Part shown: positions 56,883 through 64,000 of the stretch, piece after piece
How positions within the stretch are numbered: position 1 is the stretch's first letter
How the letters are laid out: each line of letters opens with the position of its first letter
Origin: Symsagittifera roscoffensis
Lineage: Eukaryota > Xenacoelomorpha > Acoela > Convolutidae
Length of the DNA stretch: 64,000 nt
Direction: 5' to 3'
Assembly: GCF_963678635.1 (NCBI RefSeq)
Contig: NC_087067.1
Coordinates: 47,540,001-47,604,000 of the forward strand
Program-made: the position numbers and the translations under genes
Notes under the pieces: model-generated
Seen by the model: only the letters and a program-made list of their open reading frames with translations
Told to the model about the DNA's origin: nothing
The model's database searches: none

Positions 56883-57650
56883 TTACAGGGGAGACGTTTT
56901 TCGTGCAGTTGCATACTCTCCAGCAATTTGAACCCAAATTCTTTTTATCGCAATGTTTTTAGGCTTTTTCAGGTCATCCACACTTTTGTCTTTGACATTG
57001 TTTAAACTATTATCTCCCGTCCTCGCCGCGACTGAAACCACACCGCTGTTTGTGACGGTCTCGATACCCATTGGCTGAGAAGCTGCTGTTATTTATAGTT
57101 TTGCTTTGGGCAAGAGCTTGCCTAAGTAAGTTTTTTTTTTAATTATTGGATTAAATTTTTCTTTCGTGTAAATTGTCTTCTGTTCCGTAGTACAAATTTT
57201 TCATCAAGTAAACAAACTCGCAATACTCGGCAAAGAGTCCCTGAACTCCCAAGACAAATTTTGACAGAAATCTTACCCTTTTTGTTTTCAAATCCCAAAT
57301 GCGTGCAAAAAATCTTAGAGCCACAGCGGTTGCTCCATTTACTTCCCTGGCATCAAAGGTTGGGTTTGCAATAATGACACCGTCCTTGCGTGAGAATAGC
57401 TCTTGCGTTCTCAGCCTGTCCTCCACATATATTTTTTTCAAAATTGTGTTGCAATTTTGTTAGTCACTTGTTATTTTTTCAAATTCCTAACCTTTTCTAC
57501 TGCTATTTGTGTAACCACGGAACCTGACATTTGAGCTGTCTCAAAACCACAACAAACTTCCTCCTCGGGATCCATTTGAACGAGAATAGAAATATAATGA
57601 GGCAAGATGAAATTTTTCAAGCCAGTCAAATGCCCTTTTAAAACTGCCAT
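56883..57650 (-). CDS. Three-exon gene encoding an unrecognised 164-aa protein
   Basis: Minus-strand exons 57650-57492, 57420-57277 and 57074-56883 are each 53, 48 and 63 codons plus stop, all in phase 0, joined by introns of 71 and 202 bp with GT (GTTAGG, GTAAGA) and AG ends. The start ATG (CCAATGGCA context) has an in-frame TGA two codons upstream. The protein begins MAVLKGHLTGLKNFILPHYI, continues with an acidic, two-Cys segment (DPEEEVCCGFETA), a conserved-looking DGVIIANPTFDAREVNGATA and AVALRFFARIWDLKTKR core, and a basic C-terminus (KRIWVQIAGEYATARKTSPL). No signal peptide or membrane helix stands out. I do not recognise the family. The exon-intron fit and amino-acid composition, unlike the surrounding low-complexity frames, make a real gene likely. 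It would lie within intron 11 of the FN3 gene, antisense to it. Confidence 0.65.
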
Positions 57651-59031
57651 TGGAATTCAGGTTCATTTTTGAAACCTTTTTTGAAGCTTCATTATTCAAT
57701 CAAAGGAGGTTCGTCTTGAGCCAGAAGATTTCTTTTAAGATAACTGTTTTTAAGCCAGGTTTTCAAAAAAAAATTCATGAGAAAAAACCTCTGCACACGC
57801 AAAAAAGCAACATAGCGATTGTGTAGTAAATGTAGTGATAACACCTAAGCAGTTAAACAAGTCAACAAAAGAGAAAAAAAATCAATTATAACCGCACGAT
57901 ATGTGAACCCAACTGTTTAATGAACAACACATACAAAATTAAGTGAACAACACATGCATAGTCTCTCGAGCTTATTGATTCTACTGATCAAAATTTCCAC
58001 ATAATTATCGAACCTTTGAGTTTCAACCACCAAATTTTTAAAATTAGATAAAATATTCCACAAAAACATCAAAAAAGGTTTTCGGAAATCCTAATTCGAA
58101 ATGTCTATTACAACCAGAACTTGAAATTTTTTTTATACGGAAACGAAAAAAAATTAGATATATTTGAACATTTCAAAAGAAGGTCAACCTAATTTTCTTA
58201 ACCTAACTGAACCTAATGTTAAATCTCAATTCTTTGTGATCGTAGGGATCAAATGGGATCTACATGGTGTTTTTCTTGCACTCATAGTAAGTTTTTTAAT
58301 GAAGTTAAGTTTTGCAAGATCTTGCAATATAGCCTTTCCTTGATTGACTAATAAACCTTATGACAATTTTAAAAATATATAGTACTTTGCAGCTGTCATC
58401 TAGAGACAATTGATGCCCACACAAAATTTCGGCAAATTTTTCACTTTATGTGGAGTTATACACGAGTTATTAAGCAATTGTATAGTAATTTTCAATTAGT
58501 ATTTGATTGATTGTCTTTCGTTTCCAATTCCTTGAAATATTGTGAATCAAACCATTACCAAAGTTCTCGAGTTTGTAATTGTAGCGGCTGCCTCTATCCT
58601 GGATGCAAAACCAGCGCCAAATTTTATGTTCTTCAAAAGTTGTTGCTCAAAATTGCTCGTTGATGAAGTCTCCTCACTTCGTCGTCAATTGCGTCATATC
58701 TTTTTAGTAATTTGCTCAAAGCTAGACAAAAAAATCTAATACGTTTTTTTCGACACAAAGGTCTTCTATATGATATTTGTTATGACCCATACTAATAATT
58801 TTTCGATTTACCTGATTTTGCGCGAAAAATATCAGAAACACCAAAACACATTTTGATTATCCAATTTCAGGTGTCAACAAAACGTATAAGCAAAGCGCAT
58901 AGTTCAAAGGCATAGATAATTGCTTCAAAATGGTTCTTTCATCAATTCGAAGTAACTACGGAGTTGTGGCCCTTTTGTTCTTCCCTTTCTCAATCGATGA
59001 TTCAAAATTTTGAATTTTCTAATTTTTCCAG
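57651..59031. other. Non-coding stretch, nothing recognised
   Basis: AT-rich region between the minus-strand gene and the tentative exon at 59032. It may contain that gene's promoter on its left side; no motif could be defended. Confidence 0.5.
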
Positions 59032-59084
59032 GAACTGGAATGCATGGGGCTGGTGCAGGCATAGAGTGTCAGGAGGAAACGCAG
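59032..59084 (+). CDS. Tentative exon 12 of the FN3 gene
   Basis: Acceptor AATTTTTCCAG at 59031 and donor GTAACG at 59085. It enters in phase 2, exactly what exon 11 requires, and reads ENWNAWGWCRHRVSGGNA before leaving in phase 1. No domain is recognised and the exon is short, so phase agreement is the main support. Confidence 0.35.
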
Positions 59085-59172
59085 GTAACGTAGATTCAAA
59101 AGTTTGTGGTTTTTGATTTTAAAAAATTATAATGACTAATTTCTTTTTCATCAAAATTTGTACTGAATTCAG

Positions 59173-59220
59173 TTGGCTCTCCAGCCTATGGTAGCCCGTT
59201 TTCATGTTCATACCATCGAG
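59173..59220 (+). CDS. Tentative exon 13 of the FN3 gene
   Basis: Acceptor CTGAATTCAG at 59172, donor GTTAAC at 59221. It enters in phase 1 (matching exon 12) and reads VGSPAYGSPFSCSYHR. The second retroelement starts 67 bp further on. Confidence 0.3.
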
Positions 59221-59287
59221 GTTAACTCAAGCGCAAATCTAGAGGTGTTTCTCAAGAGTATGTGGAAAAAAAAATTGTCCAACTCTC

Positions 59288-59695
59288 TGAGTTAGGACCG
59301 AGGTGTAACTCATAGAGTAATTTCGGATAGGGTACACCGTCTGCTCGTCACGCTATCTTATTTTCGGCCGGATAGATTCGTGCAACTTCTTAGTCTAATA
59401 CCGATCCTAATCTTACTCTTATACTATCTAGTCTCAGGTTGTTTAACTAGTCTCTGCTAGGCTCAATAGATCTAGGGTATACTGGTTTATTGCGGCTGCT
59501 GAAGTGCTCGGGAGAGTCCAACTAATTTCTAAGTTAAATTCAAATCTCTCTGGTGCTGAAATTACAAGTAACTTCAGCACTTACAAATAAGTGGGTTGTT
59601 AGTTAGATGGATCATGATTGGTCAATATTAAATACTTTACATTGGTAAAACATTTAATTTATCCAATCATAAAATATAGTTTAGATCAGGTTCCA
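59288..59695 (-). repeat. 3' LTR of the second retroelement copy
   Basis: On the minus strand it begins TGGAACCTGATCTAAAC and ends CCTAACTCA, 408 bp, matching both LTRs of the first element and including the ACTCTATGAGTT segment. Sequence just outside the end is GAGAGTTGG; the matching target duplication would lie outside the window. Confidence 0.9.
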
Positions 59696-61258
59696 CCCAT
59701 CCGGGTTTTACAGAGTTTTTTAGAACAGTTCTTCTGTAATTCAAGGGTGGATGATGGACGTTGGTATTTGGCGAACATCATAATTTTCTTCCGCTTCTTC
59801 TTGTGACAACGACTGAGTCTCTGCAACAAAATCAATTCTGATTTCAGAATGGTTGGCTATGTCAGGTTTTTCTGTTCTTCGGGGAGAACTTCCTTTGTGT
59901 CTGATCTAGCTTGGGAATGGCGTGGAGATTGTGCGTGGAGGGGATGCCTGGTTACTCGGATCTGTACGTATACTTGAACATCGAGGTGGTCATTGGTCTA
60001 GTTCAATGAAGTCCTTTTCTGCGAAGTCAAGTCGTACTCTAAATCCTTTGAGTTGTGATTGTGAGCGGCATATCGATTGTAGTTGGTCATTCTCTCTCGA
60101 GTGTAGTGAGGTCGTCTTGTCTTTTGATGTTCGTCCTTGGTGTTGTATTCTGATCTATATATTGCATCATGTGATTTTACATTTTATAAAACTTTTATTA
60201 GTTTAATATTTTTTAATAATGATTTTAGTTAGTTGTTTTCACAAAAGCTTTTTGTTTTAGTTCGGTTATTTTGAAGAGTTACTCACCCTTGAGTAGCTCT
60301 TATTAAAAATAAAGGTGTGGTCACAAAGCGTGGATGTAGCGCGGTGGGTTAGGCCGGCTATAGAGCATGCTCAGGACGTCCTTTCCTGGTGGGTTAGGCC
60401 AGGAGTGGGAGTATGATTTCATGCGGTGTTTGTGAGGGGTCCTGTTATGTGACAACGTTTTATGTTGGGTTTGTTGTGGTTTTACTTATGTCTTGTTGGT
60501 TATGTACTTTTTCCAAAAAGCAAATTGTTTGTGGTATGGGTTTGTCTTTCGACTTTTTTGTGTTTTATTATTTCTTTCTTAGACTTTATAATAGTCTTCA
60601 AAAGAATAAATTATCCAGTTTTAAACTGGGTTAATCCGGTTTGGGTACCGTTGGTTTCCTTTTCTTAGTCATGCTGTTATTTTATGATTTGTGGTATTTA
60701 GTAAGCTGCGTTGGTTAGTTTTGTTTAGTATATGATTCCTTTCCAACCGGGTTAAAGGAAAGTTTGAAACATGTTATTGTATGTTAGAGTTGTTGAGTGT
60801 GAAAACTTGAAACTGAAATTCATTATTTTAAACAATTCTTCGTGGGCGAGCTGTGCGAGTGTGGATAGAATTTCTGTGCAAATGAATAAAAATATCAAAA
60901 GGTTAGTACTGCAATTGCATTTTATTAATTTACTGCATAGAATTTGGAAATTTACTGCTAGTTATGGGGGAATTTTAAGTTACAAATTTTCATCATAATT
61001 AATTTTACTGCTTGTGGGGAAAATTTTAGAAATGAATTTACTGCATTGGTATTAAATTTATAAATTTACAAGTGTAATAGATTAATATAATTTTTGAAAT
61101 CTGTTTGATGAAATTTGCGATTTTTATTTGTCTTTTGTGGTTTTTGTAGGTGATTGTCGGATGAAGGCTAAAAATCTAAAGAAAACATGAATAAAGAATG
61201 GTGAGTTTTTTCAATATTTTAATTAGTTAGTAATATTTACTTAATTCATACTTACCTG
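59696..61258 (-). other. 3' non-coding region of the second retroelement
   Basis: Aligns with 47946-49565 of the first copy, in reverse. It carries the conserved GGTACCCAAACCGG / CCAGTTTTAAACTGG hairpin (near 60618-60650) and the GGCCTAACCCACC / GAGCATGCTCTATAGCCGGC block (near 60345-60405). The apparent plus-strand frames here lie on the strand opposite to the element and have no support. Confidence 0.6.
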
Positions 61259-63058
61259 TTAGTCGTCGGGGAAAAAACCGTGGGGGAAGATGTCGTGAAT
61301 TAGTTCTGAAGTCGTTAGTAGTTTAGCTAAGATGCGGATGATATTTTTAGTTTGAAGCAGTGGCCAAAGCAATTGAAGTGCCTTAATAGTGGTTAGTTCT
61401 TCAGTGCCTACTGCAAACTCATAAGGTGTGTTTTGGATTAAGTTATATAATTTGTGGTTAAATTTAGTGTTGTGGATGAATTCTAAAATTGGGATTTCTA
61501 TAGGTTGTAGGAACTCGTGCGGGATAAGGAAGGGTCGGGATTCTTCGGCGTTGAAGGTCTTGGTGATGGGGCAGAAAATGTACATTTGGGTTATGGGGTC
61601 ATAATTACGAAGAATACCATGGAGGTTAGTGTCTTTAATACAATATGTGAAATTTAGGAAATACGGTGAAGTGTATTTTGAATTGATGAATTGGAAACGA
61701 TGGTGTGGTTGTCGAGAGGGTGTGTGGAGGTCAAAGTGATTTTGGATGAAACGATAGTAACTGTATGTATGTGTTTGTTTAGTGCGCAACATAATATCGT
61801 GTGAGCAGTGTAAATCTCTTTCGTGTGGTGCAAGGAAATGAAAGGTTAGTGAAAAGATTTGGAAGCGTTCTTTAAAACTTTCGTATGCTTGTGTGTTTGT
61901 TAGTGCTTCTGAAATAATGTGATCAAACTTTCGGTCGAAGATGTTTAGTGTAAATACATATGGTGTCTTGATGAAAAATTTCTCGGTGATTTGTGGATTA
62001 GCGAAGTGATCGTCGTCTAGGAATTGATCTTGGTTAGCTCTAATGATGTTGTGATCGTAGTATTCTAGTGTATATTCGTTAGCTCTAGGTGCAGTGTGTA
62101 TTTTTAGTGATTTTTTATATCCAACGTAAGTAAACTGTCTAGCGGTTAATGGTGTAGTGAGTTGATATAGCATGTCTTTGTTTCGGTCTATATCGATGGA
62201 AGTGCTGGATAAAGGTAAGCAAAGAGGGTTAGTGAAATGATAGTATGAGGTCCAAGAGAGAGTGGGCATTAAAACGTATTCATCTACAAAGTTGCGTGTT
62301 TCGTTAGCGTCGTGAGGGGTGTTTAAGGTGTATTGTGGAAATGAGGGTAAGGTGATAGCTAAAAATTCTTTAGTGTTAGTATGCTGGGGGTGGTTGATGT
62401 ATTCACGGGCTGTTCCTGGTTTTGCTGGGAAAGGATGGTTGGGGAATTTTCTTTTAAAAGTGCGGTAAGCTCTGTTAGTGTTTAGTGAAGATATAGTGGA
62501 TGTGGATGATGGTGTTAATGATTCAGTATAATTTGAAGAGGGTGTAGGGGGATTGGATGAATTTGTAGTGGAGGAGATTTGGTTTATGGTCGGGGTGTTA
62601 AGGTGGTAGGGTTGTTGTTGGAGGGTAATAAAATTATCTAGCTCTGGGGAGATTCGGGGGGTGTCTGGAGAATGAGATGATCGGTCAGAATGGTATGAGG
62701 AATAGGTTGGGGTAACTTGGGAAGCATAAGAGGGTGTGGGAGTAATTAGGTCAGGGTTATTGGATAATATGGGTTGAAAAGGGGGTTGAGAAAAATTAGA
62801 AGGGTTATGAAAATTATTGGATGGGGATGGTTCTGAGTCGGCGAATTCATCGGGGGTTTCAATATTCGGGTTATTTAGCTGTGAGATGGAGTATAAAACT
62901 GAGATGTGTGAATTAGTGTCGGAATTCATGCCTGATGTTACATTACTAGATGGAAAATCGGGTGGCGGAAAAGCAAAAAGTGGTATTATTGGGATTGGAG
63001 AGGTAAGATTGGTTGGATGGGAATTTGATCGGTGTAGTGATCCAAGTTGGCGGCTCAT
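61259..63058 (-). CDS. Orphan 599-aa protein of the giant retrotransposon (intact)
   Basis: Starts MSRQLGSLHRSNSHPTNL at 63058, overlapping the glycoprotein stop by ATGA. Residues 1-205 are Ser/Pro/Asn/Thr-rich low complexity with scattered short hydrophobic patches (IPIIPLFAFPPP near 21-32). Residues 205-225 are basic (NRAYRTFKRKFPNHPFP). Residues 225-599 form a well-conserved, aromatic-rich, beta-looking region with motifs RQFTYVGYKKSLKIHTAPRA, HERDLHCSHDIMLRTKQTHT and the C-terminal end DIFPHGFFPDD. No signal peptide, membrane helix, zinc finger or enzyme motif was seen. The broken copy at 46148-47945 aligns throughout, mostly with conservative changes, so the protein was under selection. 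Position after env, downstream of all enzymatic genes, recalls accessory genes of complex retroviruses, but no homology is claimed. Confidence 0.85.
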   Translation of the reverse strand: MSRQLGSLHRSNSHPTNLTSPIPIIPLFAFPPPDFPSSNVTSGMNSDTNSHISVLYSISQLNNPNIETPDEFADSEPSPSNNFHNPSNFSQPPFQPILSNNPDLITPTPSYASQVTPTYSSYHSDRSSHSPDTPRISPELDNFITLQQQPYHLNTPTINQISSTTNSSNPPTPSSNYTESLTPSSTSTISSLNTNRAYRTFKRKFPNHPFPAKPGTAREYINHPQHTNTKEFLAITLPSFPQYTLNTPHDANETRNFVDEYVLMPTLSWTSYYHFTNPLCLPLSSTSIDIDRNKDMLYQLTTPLTARQFTYVGYKKSLKIHTAPRANEYTLEYYDHNIIRANQDQFLDDDHFANPQITEKFFIKTPYVFTLNIFDRKFDHIISEALTNTQAYESFKERFQIFSLTFHFLAPHERDLHCSHDIMLRTKQTHTYSYYRFIQNHFDLHTPSRQPHHRFQFINSKYTSPYFLNFTYCIKDTNLHGILRNYDPITQMYIFCPITKTFNAEESRPFLIPHEFLQPIEIPILEFIHNTKFNHKLYNLIQNTPYEFAVGTEELTTIKALQLLWPLLQTKNIIRILAKLLTTSELIHDIFPHGFFPDD

Positions 63059-64000
63059 CGTGGGCTAAAAAAATTATTATTTTGAGATTGAAAAGCGGTG
63101 GTATGGGGCTGTTCAATAATTTGTTCATAAGTATTATCATCTTGTGACTGGTGTGTCATTATATGTTGGATGGGACTTTGTGATGTGGTGAGTCGAAAAT
63201 TTGGATTATGTGTGATAGCTAAATTTCGAAAATTTCGTGGGACTAGGGATAGTGGATGGTTATTTGGTAGGGGTGGTAATTGTGGTACCGTTGGCTGTGT
63301 GTCGACATTGTTATGTTCTTCGTCGTATGTATTCTGTCGTGTTGTTATTTTTGTGTTATATTCTTTTATTTGTGCGTCTAAAAGAATTTTGTTTATAGAT
63401 GTCGAAAAAATTCCAAAAAATCCTGCAAAGAGTATGCGTGCTACGCTTGCTTGTCTGTTTACTTGTGTGTGTATAGCACATGTATTGTAGATTCCTTTTA
63501 AAAGTGAGAAAAGAAATCCAATAAAGTTAAACATTGCGTATAAAATAGTCAATTTTTCTAAGATGTAGTAGGGCCATCCTAGAAAATCAAGGATTTCATT
63601 TTTGAGTGTAACAAAGCTAAAAATGTTAATTGGTGATATATCTTGGGGACGGTATTTTTCACCGTTTAGATATATATAATCTTTAATGTCTTTAAAATAT
63701 CCGCTATAGTCTTGCGTGTAGATATCGGCAAATCCTGCGGTTTCTGCAAGTTTGCGTAAGTTTTGGTCTATTGATTGTCTTTGTATAGTGTCCATTTGTG
63801 TTAATAATTCTTGGAATTGTTGTGTTCTAATGTGATGTTGAATATCTGATTTTGAATAGATTCCTATTGATTGTAAGTCTATATTTGGGTTTCGAGCGAT
63901 AGCGCGAATGCTTTCTGGTGAAAATTTTTTGAGTGATTGCATTAATGTGGGATATGGAGTGAGAAGATAATATTTATTTTCATCAGGGTTTAGTTGTACT
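63055..64000 (-). CDS. C-terminal part of an envelope-like glycoprotein, cut by the window edge
   Basis: Open from the edge to TGA at 63055; an internal Met lies at 63942 but the frame continues upstream, as the first copy confirms. In the 314 visible codons there is a Tyr/Asp-rich ectodomain end, two hydrophobic segments (ILYAMFNFIGFLFSLL and ARILFAGFFGIFS) separated by a short loop with Cys, an LDAQIKEYNT helix, and a long Pro/Asn/Gln-rich tail. This fits a membrane-anchored surface glycoprotein with a cytoplasmic tail, the role of Env in errantivirus-like Ty3/gypsy elements. Origin of the glycoprotein is unresolved; a class III-type or chuvirus-like source is only a guess. Confidence 0.65.
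   Translation of the reverse strand, partial: VQLNPDENKYYLLTPYPTLMQSLKKFSPESIRAIARNPNIDLQSIGIYSKSDIQHHIRTQQFQELLTQMDTIQRQSIDQNLRKLAETAGFADIYTQDYSGYFKDIKDYIYLNGEKYRPQDISPINIFSFVTLKNEILDFLGWPYYILEKLTILYAMFNFIGFLFSLLKGIYNTCAIHTQVNRQASVARILFAGFFGIFSTSINKILLDAQIKEYNTKITTRQNTYDEEHNNVDTQPTVPQLPPLPNNHPLSLVPRNFRNLAITHNPNFRLTTSQSPIQHIMTHQSQDDNTYEQIIEQPHTTAFQSQNNNFFSPR

Larger units (their letters stand above)
59288..64000 (-). mobile_element. Second copy of the giant retrotransposon, opposite orientation, truncated by the window edge
   Basis: Its 3' LTR (59695 to 59288 on the minus strand) is followed rightward by the same 3' non-coding region, orphan ORF and glycoprotein gene as the 20-kb element. 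Here the two coding frames are open, so this is the better-preserved copy. The remaining gene content and the 5' LTR lie beyond 64000. Confidence 0.9.

Noticed and set aside
60413-60668. Hydrophobic plus-strand frames of 68-73 aa.
   Set aside because: They are antisense to the second retroelement's 3' region and mirrored by equally meaningless frames at 48541-48796.

Overview
The window is nuclear DNA from an invertebrate-type metazoan. It is AT-rich, has short coding exons bounded by GT-AG introns, carries a secreted or membrane PAN/apple plus fibronectin-III protein, and is packed with LTR retrotransposons, a LINE relic and many terminal-inverted-repeat (TIR) elements. The large envelope-bearing Ty3/gypsy element recalls the Tor elements of larvacean tunicates. 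That is an inference only; the species cannot be fixed from the sequence.

Host genes. A plus-strand gene can be assembled from eleven exons between 4430 and 25823. All splice phases agree, giving 611 codons plus 2 nt: signal peptide, PAN/apple-like cysteine module, then five FN3 modules. One intron appears to use a GC donor. The reading frame is still open at 25823. Two phase-compatible small exons at 59032-59084 and 59173-59220 could continue it across a 33-kb intron. Inside that possible intron, on the minus strand, lies a compact three-exon gene (57650 to 56883, 164 aa) that I do not recognise.

Introns. They are filled with transposon debris: a LINE reverse-transcriptase relic (7.4-9.5 kb, minus), a decayed Ty3/gypsy pol (10-13.7 kb, plus), a BEL/Pao gag fragment (19.8-20.2 kb, minus), and several families of TIR or fold-back elements. 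The most striking TIR elements are built from arrays of a TATAATCGATTATA palindrome. A 38-bp piece of one host exon is duplicated 1.2 kb upstream of itself.

Giant retrotransposon. Positions 29628-49976 hold a complete but mutated Ty3/gypsy-type element of 20.3 kb, with 398- and 411-bp LTRs and a 4-bp target duplication ACTG. Its order is LTR, primer-binding site, a basic Arg/Lys-rich ORF, a 234-aa ORF, gag, zinc knuckle with an Asn/Ser/Arg-rich tail, protease, reverse transcriptase, RNase H, integrase with GPY/F-like end, a small hydrophobic ORF, an envelope-like glycoprotein gene (internally duplicated here), a large orphan ORF, 1.6 kb of conserved non-coding sequence, and the 3' LTR. A second copy in the opposite orientation enters at 59288 and runs off the right edge. 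Its glycoprotein C-terminus and 599-aa orphan ORF are intact and overlap by ATGA. The orphan protein, kept in both copies and placed directly after the glycoprotein, is the best candidate for something undescribed here.
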